From JAHIQC01 sp964565645 (GTDB taxonomy: Bacteria > Actinomycetota > Coriobacteriia > Anaerosomatales > JAHIQC01), in contig CAZMFQ010000007.1 in NCBI GenBank assembly GCA_964565645.1, positions 62,001 to 126,000 on the forward strand: a DNA stretch of 64,000 nucleotides, written 5' to 3'. A program made the translations under genes and the position numbers. The notes beneath the pieces were generated by a model that was not told the DNA's origin, made no database searches, and worked only from the letters and a program-made list of their open reading frames with translations. Below are positions 40,141-48,346 of the stretch, piece after piece (within the stretch, counting starts at the first letter, position 1; every line of letters starts with the position of its first letter).

Positions 40141-41955
40141 ATGTCTGAGGCCATCCAGTACGTACGCGAGCTCGCGGACCGCATCGGTCCTCGGCCCGCC
40201 ACCACCGATTCCGAGGCCCAGGCGGCCGAGTACATCGAAGACGTGTTCGCGGCCCGTGGGCTCGAGGTGGAGCGCCAGGAGTTCGTGTGCCCCCGGACCT
40301 ACTCGTGGTCCTACGTGCTGTATCACCTGCTGACGCTCGGAGCGGTGGGCAGCGTGTTCTGGCCGTTCATGCGCTGGCCCGCGTTCGCGATAGCGGCGAT
40401 CTCGGCGTTCCTCATGTGGATGGATCTCGACACGCGGTTCGGTCTGTCGAGCCTCATGCCCAAGGGGCCGAGTCAGAACGTCATCGCCCGCCGCGTCCCC
40501 AAGGCGCGCCGCAACGAGCGCGCGACGAGGATCGTCATCGTCGCCCACTACGACTCGGCACGTTCCTCGATCGCGTTCTCGCCCGGCATGGTCAAGAACT
40601 TCGGCTTCACCTTCGGGCTTATGAAGTGGTGCACGTTCCTGGCCCCCGTGGTGCTGCTCGTCAACGCATTGCCGTTCGCGCGCAAGGCCGACCCCTACAT
40701 CTGGTACGCCGCGATCGCGGTCGTCGCCTACCTGCTCATCCCGCTCGTGATCAACATCCACCGCGAGTTGTTCATGCCGCATGTCGACGGAGCGAACGAC
40801 AACGCTTCCGGCGTCGCCGCGATGCTCGGCGTCATGGAGGCCATCGTGCCCGAGCCCGAGGGCGGCATCTCGATGCAGACGCAGCCTCTGCGTGGACTGA
40901 CCGGCGGCTTCGAGCCGGTCGCGGGCCAGGAGCCCGGCGTGCTGCCCGACGATTTCCGCTGGGCGGACACCGCGCCCGCCGAGCCACGGCAGGGCAGGCT
41001 CGCACTGGACACTGTCGAGTTCGAGCCCGTCTCGGCGCGTCCGTCCGAGCGCCGCACTCCCGGCACCTGGGGCGAGGTCGACACCGATTTCGACAACGAC
41101 GGGATCCCCGATCGGTTCGAGGGCCCGGGTTCGGAAGGCCTCGGTTTCGAGTCCGTCATCGACGACGACGATCCCGCGGCCGCTCTGATGGCCGAGGAGC
41201 CGCGCCCGCGCCGCTCAGCGCCGCCCGCCGAGAAGCCCAAGCGCGGGCTGTTCGGGCGCGGGAAGTCCGCACCTGCTCCCAAGCGGCACGACACCGGCGA
41301 GGTCAGCGGGTGGCTCGGCGTGGACAGCGATTTCGACGCACGTCACGAGGGCCGCAAGATCGGCTCCTGGGACGGCTTCGAGGAGGACTCCGACGACGGC
41401 TGGGGCGACAAGGGCGGGGCGGCCGGCGGCGATTTCCTCGGCGATCCGAATTACGCTGCCGGCGAGGCCTCGCGCATCCGGCGCAGGGTGACCGAGCACG
41501 TCGACCGCAGCATCGCGGACAAGGAAGTCTGGTTCGTGGCGACCGGCGCAGAGGAGGTCGGGACCTACGGCATGCAGGCGTTCATCAAGGAGTACGCCGA
41601 GGAGCTCAAGGGCGCGCTCATCATCAACATCGACGGCGTGGCCTCGGGCAAGCTGCACTGGATCACCGCTGAGGGCATGGCCAGGACCTACCGCAGCACT
41701 CCTCGGCTGATGAGCACCGCCAAGCGCGTGGCGCGCGAGATGGAGCTGCCCGTGAGCGCCAAGCGCTATAAGGGGCTCTCGACCGACGCGACGCCGGCGC
41801 TCGCTCGCGGGTTCAAGGCCATGAGCGTGATGGCGTTCGACATCAACGGGCGCATCCCGAACTGGCACTGGAAGACCGATACTGCCGATACGGTCGATCC
41901 GGTCATGCTCGACCGGGCGATCGAGTTCGTCACGGGCCTCGTCCGCGAACTCTAG
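40141..41955 (+). CDS. Membrane-embedded M28-family zinc peptidase with large acidic insertion
   Basis: 604 residues from the ATG at 40141. The M28 fold is split: the first zinc ligands lie in VAHYDSA and VDGANDNASG, the catalytic and second-site Glu pair in ATGAEEVGTYG, and the last ligands in NWHWKTDTADT. Two hydrophobic regions (about 60-105 and 160-205) interrupt the N-terminal half. Residues about 245-420 are a low-complexity, Asp/Glu/Pro-rich insertion. The substrate is probably a peptide or aminopeptidase substrate at the membrane. It converges with the operon on the other strand. Confidence 0.8.
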   Translation: MSEAIQYVRELADRIGPRPATTDSEAQAAEYIEDVFAARGLEVERQEFVCPRTYSWSYVLYHLLTLGAVGSVFWPFMRWPAFAIAAISAFLMWMDLDTRFGLSSLMPKGPSQNVIARRVPKARRNERATRIVIVAHYDSARSSIAFSPGMVKNFGFTFGLMKWCTFLAPVVLLVNALPFARKADPYIWYAAIAVVAYLLIPLVINIHRELFMPHVDGANDNASGVAAMLGVMEAIVPEPEGGISMQTQPLRGLTGGFEPVAGQEPGVLPDDFRWADTAPAEPRQGRLALDTVEFEPVSARPSERRTPGTWGEVDTDFDNDGIPDRFEGPGSEGLGFESVIDDDDPAAALMAEEPRPRRSAPPAEKPKRGLFGRGKSAPAPKRHDTGEVSGWLGVDSDFDARHEGRKIGSWDGFEEDSDDGWGDKGGAAGGDFLGDPNYAAGEASRIRRRVTEHVDRSIADKEVWFVATGAEEVGTYGMQAFIKEYAEELKGALIINIDGVASGKLHWITAEGMARTYRSTPRLMSTAKRVAREMELPVSAKRYKGLSTDATPALARGFKAMSVMAFDINGRIPNWHWKTDTADTVDPVMLDRAIEFVTGLVREL

Positions 41956-42575
41956 TCGACCCGGCGGTACCGTCTGACGGCGAACGCGTCCGCGTAGAAC
42001 GAGAGCACGGTGCCGCCCACGGTGAGCACGGTCGCCGCCCAGAAGAACGGCAGCATGAAGCTCGAGTCCTGCAACGCCACGACCACGAACGCGAACACGA
42101 TGAACCCGAGATGCAGCAGGCCCGAGCCGGTCTTGGTCAGGCGACCCTCGGTGAGATACGACGGTCCCCGGACACCTGCGACGGTGAGCGCGACCACCGC
42201 GATCTGGATCAGCCCCGCGAGCGCCAGGTAGGCCGCCAGCCCGCTCGCGAGGGAGCGCGTGAGCGCCCAGACCGCGAGCCCGAGGAGCAGCATCCCCGCG
42301 CTCGTCGCCAGCAGCAGCGTCCGCGAGAACAGCCGCTTGGGCACGCACAGCCCCATCACGATCACGAGCAGCACGATCTGAGGTGCGGCCACCGCGTTCA
42401 TGGTGCTCACGAACGATGCGTATCCCGGCCCCTGGTCCCAGCCCGGCGTGGCACGGGCGGCCCACCAGACGTACAGCGTGCCGATGAAGCTCTGCAGCCC
42501 GATGCCCCCGAGGAGTGCGACCGTGATCACCGTGAGCGAGAAGTCCCAGCTGCGGCGTGCGGCGGGCGTGTTCAT
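41952..42575 (-). CDS. Six-helix integral membrane protein, function unknown
   Basis: 207 residues from the ATG at 42575, overlapping the previous stop (ATGA). About six hydrophobic segments are evident, with sparse loops. No family is recognised. It is the last gene of the CcsA-glycosyltransferase operon and is probably co-translated with them. Confidence 0.7.
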   Translation of the reverse strand: MNTPAARRSWDFSLTVITVALLGGIGLQSFIGTLYVWWAARATPGWDQGPGYASFVSTMNAVAAPQIVLLVIVMGLCVPKRLFSRTLLLATSAGMLLLGLAVWALTRSLASGLAAYLALAGLIQIAVVALTVAGVRGPSYLTEGRLTKTGSGLLHLGFIVFAFVVVALQDSSFMLPFFWAATVLTVGGTVLSFYADAFAVRRYRRVD

Positions 42576-43363
42576 CGGTACGACCTCGCCATCGTGAGCA
42601 GGCGTCGAAGCCGGCGCGCCATCGTGTTGCGCGGCGCCCAGCCCTGCTCGTGGAACCCGCGCGCCGAGAAGTCGACGTCGATGCCGTGGTGCGCGAACAA
42701 CGGCACCACGAGGTCCTCGTTCCAGCGGCCCATCATCACGCCGGTGGGCGTGTAGGGGACCACGAGCGCGTCTTCGGGGAACGCCTCGCGCGAAAGCCCG
42801 TACACGGGCATCCCCGCGCGCGCTGCACGCCGTGAGCCCAGAAGCTCGAAGTCCCAGGCGGTCTCGTGGGGGCGCAGCGCCCCGCGCAGCGCCCGGCGGT
42901 CCCACATCGCCGCTTGAAGCGAGATGAGGTAGCGCGCCGAGGAGTCGACCCTCCACAACCATGGGGTGTCGGTCTCACTCCAGGGACCGGCGCCATCGGT
43001 CTCGCGCAACCGGATGCACGCGGCGCCGCGGCGGTCGAGCTCCTCGGCAGCGCGCTCCACCCACTCGGTGCGCACCGGCGCCTCGAGGAAGTAGTCCTCC
43101 TGCAGGTAGACGACGTGATCGCTGTCGATCGAGTCGAGGCACGCCCTGAGGCACTCGCTCCACGTGAGTCGCCGCCCCGACGGGTGGTCGCCGACCTTGC
43201 TGCACCGTATGTCGAGGCCCGGGAACGAGAACTCCGCGTGCTCGGTGCCCAGGACTATCGGGGGCTTGGGATCGGGCCAGTACCGCGCGAACAGCGTAAA
43301 GAACGGCTCCCAGCAGTCCGCGAAGGAGTCGGTCGAGTTCACGAGCAGGGTGTATCGGCTCAT
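42572..43363 (-). CDS. Glycosyltransferase-like protein
   Basis: 263 residues. The protein begins YTLLVNSTDSFADCWEPFFTLF and has DHVVYLQEDYFL, in which QED resembles the D-x-D metal/sugar-nucleotide site of GT-A glycosyltransferases; later VMMGRWNEDLVVPL fits the acceptor side. No signal peptide. Its ATG at 43363 overlaps the CcsA-like stop. Substrate unknown; a glycosyltransferase between two membrane proteins of cytochrome assembly type is unusual. Low certainty on family. Confidence 0.6.
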   Translation of the reverse strand: MSRYTLLVNSTDSFADCWEPFFTLFARYWPDPKPPIVLGTEHAEFSFPGLDIRCSKVGDHPSGRRLTWSECLRACLDSIDSDHVVYLQEDYFLEAPVRTEWVERAAEELDRRGAACIRLRETDGAGPWSETDTPWLWRVDSSARYLISLQAAMWDRRALRGALRPHETAWDFELLGSRRAARAGMPVYGLSREAFPEDALVVPYTPTGVMMGRWNEDLVVPLFAHHGIDVDFSARGFHEQGWAPRNTMARRLRRLLTMARSYR

Positions 43364-44361
43364 GCGCGCATCACCGCCGAGACCCAGGGCGCAGCATCCG
43401 CGTAACTGTGTGCGCCGGGGACGACATAGGTGGCGATGTAGGTGAGCACGAGCACGACGAACGACAGGATCGCGAGCGCGGCGACCCACTTCCACATGCC
43501 GCGACGGCGCAGGTACAACCGGGCATGCAGATACGCGGTGTAGAGGAACCACATCATGATCGACATGTTGACCTTGCCGCTCCACCACCACGACTCGCCG
43601 CGCCAGGCCAGGATCGCCCACGGGAACCCGAGCAGCATGCCGAGCGTCAGGGGCAGATAGCCGGCGCGGGCCCAGCGGTACGCGGTCGACTCGTAGGCGC
43701 TGAACTTCGTGCGCACCATCTCGACGGTCGCCACGAACGAGACGGCGAACGCGCCGTAGGACAGGAACAGCAACGGCGGGTGCACCCACATGTACCACGA
43801 GTTGTAGTAGTACTGCCGCGATCCTTCCATGCCCTGGTAGGCGCCCATGACCGCTTGCGGCACCCCGGACGCGGCCGCCTGCAGGTATCCGACGTACTGG
43901 CCCAGGAACTGCGGCAGCGGTTCTGTGAACGGCTTGCCGAGGAGCGCCGCTCCGGCCGCGAGCACCGCGCACGTGAGCGCGACACCGGGCGCGAGTTCGG
44001 CGCGATGCCGGCGCAGCAGTACGCCCATGACCGCTACCACGAGCGCCCAGACGTACAGTTTCTCGGACTCGATCCACAAGGGTACCGCCACATGGCCGGT
44101 CACCGCGCCGGTGTCCGGGCTCGCGACGACGCACAGCTGGTAGAGCCGGTAGTGGTACCAGACGAGGACGGCCTCTCCGGCCAGCAACAGCGCCGCCATG
44201 GCCAGCATGGCCCGTGGCAGATACGTTCGCAGCGCCGGGATGAGCGCGACGCCCGCGAGCACCACGGATGCCGCGACCAAGACGGCCTGCAGCGGCCCGC
44301 CGATGGCGGCGAGCGTGGCGGTCGTCTGCGCGAGCGCGTTCTGTGTCGAGAGCGGGTCCAC
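43360..44361 (-). CDS. CcsA/CcmF-like cytochrome c assembly membrane protein
   Basis: 333 residues from the GTG at 44361 (GGGAGG upstream). About eight hydrophobic helices include the family segment MWVHPPLLFLSYGAFAVSF and a Trp-rich loop, WAILAWRGESWWWSGKVNM, resembling the haem-handling WWD region of CcsA. CcsA-type proteins deliver haem to apocytochromes with CcsB/ResB, which is not seen here. This suits the two c-type cytochromes in the window. Upstream longer frames lack a ribosome-binding site. Confidence 0.78.
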   Translation of the reverse strand: MDPLSTQNALAQTTATLAAIGGPLQAVLVAASVVLAGVALIPALRTYLPRAMLAMAALLLAGEAVLVWYHYRLYQLCVVASPDTGAVTGHVAVPLWIESEKLYVWALVVAVMGVLLRRHRAELAPGVALTCAVLAAGAALLGKPFTEPLPQFLGQYVGYLQAAASGVPQAVMGAYQGMEGSRQYYYNSWYMWVHPPLLFLSYGAFAVSFVATVEMVRTKFSAYESTAYRWARAGYLPLTLGMLLGFPWAILAWRGESWWWSGKVNMSIMMWFLYTAYLHARLYLRRRGMWKWVAALAILSFVVLVLTYIATYVVPGAHSYADAAPWVSAVMRA

Positions 44362-44413
44362 GGGCCTCCCTAGAAGATGTGGCAAGTATAGCGGTCGGCG
44401 TCGCGGACTCGGA

Positions 44414-44443
44414 TTGCCGCGCCGCTTCGCTGGGCGGTACACT
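44414..44443 (+). promoter_or_regulatory. Promoter for the diguanylate cyclase
   Basis: TTGCCG (44414-44419), 18-base spacer, TACACT (44438-44443). Lies in the divergent region with the CcsA-like gene. Confidence 0.5.
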
Positions 44444-44495
44444 GCACAGACCCCCCTGAATGCTCGTGGACCAGCCGACCAGGCCGGAGGTGCCG

Positions 44496-45713
44496 GTGAG
44501 TCCGTCCCGCTGGGCGAAACATCTGCAAAGGCGTGTCATGGTGTCCTGGCGCGAGCAACCGACTCGCTACGACATCGAGGCCATGCAAGCGAACATCGAG
44601 CGCGTGGGACTCGTCATCCGCGTGCGGTGGGCGCTCGTCGCTGCGCTGACGGTCTTCTCCATCCTCGGCGGACTGGCCTACGCCCTCGTGATCCCGGCCA
44701 CGGACCTCGCCAAGAACATGGCGATCCCGGCCGTGGCGCTTGTGTTCGTCCTGGGCTACAACACCTTCTACTGGCGGACATATCGGCGTCTCGGCAACAT
44801 CGCTGTGCTCAATCACGCGCAGCTGCTGTTCGACGCGTTCGTCGTCACCGTGCTGGTCTACTACAGCGGCGGCGCGCACTCGTGGTTCTGGGCGATGTAC
44901 TCGTTGTTCATCCTCGAGGCGGCGTTCATCCTGCCCAAGCGGTGGCACACGTGGATGATCGCCGGCGTGTGTCTGACACTGCTGGGCATCGTGGTCTGGG
45001 GTTCCTACTTCGGGCTGATGCCGCAGATATCCGTGCCGTTCATCGCGACGGACCTGCACGCGAACCTCACGTTCGTGTTCGTCCGCTACCTGTGGGAGAT
45101 CACGGTGCTGTGCGGTACCGCTACGGTGGCCACATTGATGACGGCCGCGCTGCGGCGCCGTGAGGCGCAGTTGGCCGCATCATCTGTGACCGACGACAAG
45201 ACCGGTCTGTACGACCGCGGCTACTTCCTGCGTCTGCTCACGAGCGAGTTGGCCAGGGCGGAGCGCGACGGGCGTGCCATCGGCGTCATGATCGTGGATA
45301 TCGATGACTTCGACCGGTACAACCGTACGTTCGGGATCGAGCAGGGTGACCTGCTGCTCAAGACCCTCGCGGGCAGGATCAGCGCCGCGGTCGGCTCGTT
45401 CGGGCGTTCGAACTCAGGCGTCAACATCGTGTGCCGGTGGGGAGGCGAGGAGTTCGCCATCCTGCTCGCCGAGAACGCGATGGGCGGGGAGTGCGACATG
45501 GCATCGCTCAAGGCCGCAGGGGACTCCCTTCGAGAGTCCGTCGTCGACGTGCGCGTGAGAGACGCCGGAGTCACGGTGAGTATCGGCGTGGCCTGTTTCC
45601 CCAAGGACGGTTCCTCGGTCGACGACCTGCTCACCGCTGCCGACGAAGCGCTGCTGGCGGCCGCGTCCGGCGGTGGCAACCGCGTGGCGATCGCGGCCGA
45701 CCTCGACGACTGA
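44496..45713 (+). CDS. Membrane-bound GGDEF diguanylate cyclase
   Basis: 405 residues from the GTG at 44496, which has GGAGG at five bases; an ATG at 44460 is the longer choice but lacks one. Residues 1-220 contain about five membrane helices with no known sensor. The GGDEF domain covers roughly 235-395, with TDDKTGLYDRGYF and the active-site motif RWGGEEFAI; the substrate-binding pattern looks intact, so c-di-GMP synthesis is likely. No clear RxxD inhibitory site was found. DUF1461 follows with a TGATG overlap. Confidence 0.85.
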   Translation: MSPSRWAKHLQRRVMVSWREQPTRYDIEAMQANIERVGLVIRVRWALVAALTVFSILGGLAYALVIPATDLAKNMAIPAVALVFVLGYNTFYWRTYRRLGNIAVLNHAQLLFDAFVVTVLVYYSGGAHSWFWAMYSLFILEAAFILPKRWHTWMIAGVCLTLLGIVVWGSYFGLMPQISVPFIATDLHANLTFVFVRYLWEITVLCGTATVATLMTAALRRREAQLAASSVTDDKTGLYDRGYFLRLLTSELARAERDGRAIGVMIVDIDDFDRYNRTFGIEQGDLLLKTLAGRISAAVGSFGRSNSGVNIVCRWGGEEFAILLAENAMGGECDMASLKAAGDSLRESVVDVRVRDAGVTVSIGVACFPKDGSSVDDLLTAADEALLAAASGGGNRVAIAADLDD

Positions 45714-46375
45714 TGCGCCGGCTCGGCGTCATCTTCGGCGGGGCCGGGTTGGCGCTGCTGGTGGTCGGGCTCTCACTGCAACTGCTCCTCCTTCCCGCCT
45801 ACACGCACACCCTGGTCGCTCGTGTCGGGGCCGCCGGTCTGACCGGACTCGATCGGCAGCGGACCCTCGAGCTGGCCGAGGAGGTGCGCGCATACGTCAC
45901 GACGCCCGACCCGCCCGCGCTTCCCGAACGCGTCGACAGCCGGCCCGGCTTCGATGAGCGTCAGGCATCACATCTCGACGATGTGCGTTCGGTGATGATC
46001 CCGGCGACGGTGCTCACCTGGATCCTGCTCGCCGGCGCCATCGTGTGGTGCGTGGCGGCGTGGCGGTCTCCCGCGGCACGCTCGGCTCTTCGCCGCGCCG
46101 TGTTCGGCGCGGGTGTCGGGCTGCTTGTCGCCGTGCCGTTGCTCGGCCTCGCCGGACTCGCGGATTTCGATGCGCTCTTCGCCCGGTTCCACGGCCTGTT
46201 CTTTGCGGCCGGGACCTGGCAGTTCTACGCGGACGACCTCATCATCCAGCTGTTCCCGGAGGCCTTCTGGGCGGTTTCGGGGCTCGTCTGGGGGCTTCTG
46301 ATCGCGGTCACGGCGGGCGCGATGACGCTCGCTGCGTGGCTCCTCGGCGGGCGCGAAGCGAAGCTCCGGGAATGA
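45713..46375 (+). CDS. DUF1461/TIGR01906-family integral membrane protein
   Basis: 220 residues. Four membrane segments (about 4-28, 98-118, 130-150 and 185-205) with an outside loop containing FDERQASHLDDVRSVM, a typical DUF1461 feature. The family function is unknown. It begins inside the stop codon of the diguanylate cyclase gene, so the two are translated together; it may support that sensor. Confidence 0.75.
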   Translation: MRRLGVIFGGAGLALLVVGLSLQLLLLPAYTHTLVARVGAAGLTGLDRQRTLELAEEVRAYVTTPDPPALPERVDSRPGFDERQASHLDDVRSVMIPATVLTWILLAGAIVWCVAAWRSPAARSALRRAVFGAGVGLLVAVPLLGLAGLADFDALFARFHGLFFAAGTWQFYADDLIIQLFPEAFWAVSGLVWGLLIAVTAGAMTLAAWLLGGREAKLRE

Positions 46376-46510
46376 CGAAGGACACAAACTGCATGACAAG
46401 GGGCTGAAGAAGTGTAAACTGCAAGGTGCCCGGCCCGAGGTGGGGAGACCCGGTACCCGGCGTCCGAGCGAATGCTCGGAGACCTGTATCGACTTTGAGA
46501 GGAGCAGTGC

Positions 46511-46660
46511 ATGGCTGCGAAGGAAGGCTACTGCGTCAAGTGCAAGGCCAAGAAGGAGATCAAGGACGCCCAGAGCATCACCATGAAGAACGGCCGTCCG
46601 GCCACCCAGGGCACCTGCCCGGACTGTGGCACCAAGATCTTCAAGATCGGCGCCAACTAA
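46511..46660 (+). CDS. DUF5679 zinc-ribbon protein
   Basis: 49 residues. The sequence starts AAKEGYCVKCKAKKEI and ends GTCPDCGTKIFKIG, so CVKC and CPDC form a zinc knuckle; the middle contains ITMKNGRPATQG. This matches the small DUF5679 family, widespread but uncharacterised, common in actinobacteria and archaea. GAGAGGAG precedes the ATG. A 135-base leader contains a GGGGAGACCCGGT element also seen before rplI. Confidence 0.88.
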   Translation: MAAKEGYCVKCKAKKEIKDAQSITMKNGRPATQGTCPDCGTKIFKIGAN

Positions 46661-46683
46661 GACACGCTGGTCACCAGCTTGGG

Positions 46684-46720
46684 ACGGGCTCCGTGCGATG
46701 ACGCATCGGGGCCCGTTTCG
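46684..46720 (+). terminator. Rho-independent terminator after DUF5679
   Basis: ACGGGC...GCCCGT with an inner CCG/CGG and GCG/CGC pairing around ATGA (46684-46716), followed by TTTCGCTTTT. Confidence 0.7.
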
Positions 46721-46794
46721 CTTTTGTGCGGGGGAATGGGACCGACTGCGTCGAATGCCGAGGAGACATGCGACGTCGTCCGCCGTGCCGTCTG

Positions 46795-46823
46795 TTGACA
46801 CGGCTTCGGGCCAGGAGTAGCGT
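46795..46823 (+). promoter_or_regulatory. Promoter for the trk operon
   Basis: Perfect -35 TTGACA (46795-46800), 17-base spacer, TAGCGT (46818-46823), 53 bases before trkA. Confidence 0.65.
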
Positions 46824-46876
46824 CACGAAATCATTGCCGCGCAGGGTGCGCGGGCGACAGGAGGCGCTTCCGGGAC

Positions 46877-47518
46877 ATGAACGTCGTCGTGGTGGGTTGT
46901 GGGCGGGTGGGATCGCAGCTCGCGACCCTTCTGTCCGTCGAGGGTCACAACGTCGTGGTCATCGACAAGGACTCTGAATCGTTCAAGCGCCTCGGTACGG
47001 CCTTCAACGGCGTGACGATCAAGGGCCTCGGCTTTGACGAGGAGGTCCTCGAAGAGGCGGGAGTGCGCGACTGCGACGCCTTCGCCGCGGTCACGAACCT
47101 GGACAATACGAACCTCATGGCCACCGAGGTCGCGCGCAAGATCTTCGATGTGCCCCACGTGGTGGCGCGCCTCTACAACCCCGTGCGTGAGCGCACCTAC
47201 CAGCAGCTCGGACTCGACTACGTCTGTGGCACGACGCTGGTGGCCGAGACGCTCCTCGACAAGATCATGGCCGGACACGGACATCACCTTGCGAGCGTCG
47301 GCGACGTCGAGGTCATCCAGTTCAAGGCGAGCGAGTCCATCGATGGCAAGCGAGTCGGCGACATCGAGATCGACCATCGCTTCCGTATCGCAGTGGTCGC
47401 ACGGGGGGACGCGATGTTCGTTCCCGACGACGCGACGGTCCTGCACACCGGCGACGTCGTCGTCGCATCCGTGAAGGACGAGGCGTTCGCCAAGGTCGAA
47501 CGCTTCATGGAGGAGTAG
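46877..47518 (+). CDS. trkA: TrkA-type K+ uptake regulatory protein (first copy)
   Basis: 213 residues. RCK_N domain first: a Rossmann fold with VVVGCGRVGSQLA (4-16) and VIDKDSESF binding NAD(H), then RCK_C (about 130-210). TrkA in E. coli has two such halves in one chain; here two separate single-unit proteins are encoded back to back, as in Ktr-like systems. Gates the TrkH channel. Two bases separate it from the second copy. Confidence 0.93.
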   Translation: MNVVVVGCGRVGSQLATLLSVEGHNVVVIDKDSESFKRLGTAFNGVTIKGLGFDEEVLEEAGVRDCDAFAAVTNLDNTNLMATEVARKIFDVPHVVARLYNPVRERTYQQLGLDYVCGTTLVAETLLDKIMAGHGHHLASVGDVEVIQFKASESIDGKRVGDIEIDHRFRIAVVARGDAMFVPDDATVLHTGDVVVASVKDEAFAKVERFMEE

Positions 47519-47520
47519 CC

Positions 47521-48186
47521 GTGTACATCGTGATCAACGGCGGCGGCAAGGTCGCTTCGTATCTCGCGCGCACGATGATCGACTCCGGGCATGACGTCGC
47601 CATCATCGAGAAGCGCGAGACGATCGTGGAGAAGCTCGGCGTGGAGCTGCCCGAGCGGGCGCTCATCATCCATGGCGACGGATGCGATGCCGCGTTCCTT
47701 GAGGACGCGGGCGTTTCCCGCGCCGACGTCTTCGTCTCCTCGACCGGCGACGACGACGACAACCTCGTCGCGTGTCAGCTGTCCAAGGTCGCCTTCGGCG
47801 TCCCGCGCGCCATCGCCCGCGTGAACAACCCCAAGAACGAGCGCATCTTCAACGCGTTGGGTATCGAGGCCATCTCTTCGACCACGATCATCTCCCGCAT
47901 GATCGAGGAAGAGGCCACGGTCGGAGACATCCGGACGCTCATCGCGCTCCGCAAGGGCAACATGGCCATCGTCGAGGTGGAGTTGCCCACCGACCGGTGC
48001 GTCGTCTGTGACAAAGAAGTCGCATCGTTGAACCTTCCGTCCGACTGCATCCTCGTCGCCCTCGTACGCGGCGACGACATCGTCACCGTCCACGGTGATA
48101 CGACGCTGCAGCCCGGGGACGTCGTCATAGCGTTCACCAATGTCGAGCGCGAGCGCGCGCTCAAGAAGGCGTTGACGGGGGAATGA
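47521..48186 (+). CDS. TrkA-type K+ uptake regulatory protein (second copy)
   Basis: 221 residues, GTG start two bases after the first copy. The nucleotide loop is INGGGKVASYLARTM and the domain ends with RCK_C (residues about 135-215). It differs enough from the first copy to suggest a heteromeric ring with it. Followed closely by a short membrane peptide and trkH, so all four are co-transcribed. Confidence 0.92.
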   Translation: MYIVINGGGKVASYLARTMIDSGHDVAIIEKRETIVEKLGVELPERALIIHGDGCDAAFLEDAGVSRADVFVSSTGDDDDNLVACQLSKVAFGVPRAIARVNNPKNERIFNALGIEAISSTTIISRMIEEEATVGDIRTLIALRKGNMAIVEVELPTDRCVVCDKEVASLNLPSDCILVALVRGDDIVTVHGDTTLQPGDVVIAFTNVERERALKKALTGE

Positions 48187-48189
48187 GTC

Positions 48190-48336
48190 GTGGCACGCAC
48201 TGAGGGCTACCCGAGCCTGACGGCACGGGAGCATTGGGGCAGGTACGCGCTCGGTACGTTTGCGGAGGTGGGTTTCATCGTCGGGCTGACGGCGGTGGCA
48301 CTCGCACTCGCCGTCCTGGCCGCGTGGATCTGGTAG
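48190..48336 (+). CDS. 48-residue single-pass membrane peptide in the trk operon
   Basis: GTG start three bases after the second trkA gene, ending ten bases before trkH. The protein has a polar head (VARTEGYPSLTAREHWGRY) and one hydrophobic helix (about 26-47) ending AAWIW. No homologue is recognised. Size and placement suggest a small transporter subunit or modulator, like KdpF for Kdp; this is inference. Confidence 0.6.
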   Translation: MARTEGYPSLTAREHWGRYALGTFAEVGFIVGLTAVALALAVLAAWIW

Positions 48337-48346
48337 GCGACGCGCC

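Noticed and set aside
46661..46876. c-di-AMP (ydaO) riboswitch before trkA
   Set aside because: Trk and wall-hydrolase genes are common ydaO targets, but I could not find its conserved core here or before the M23 gene.
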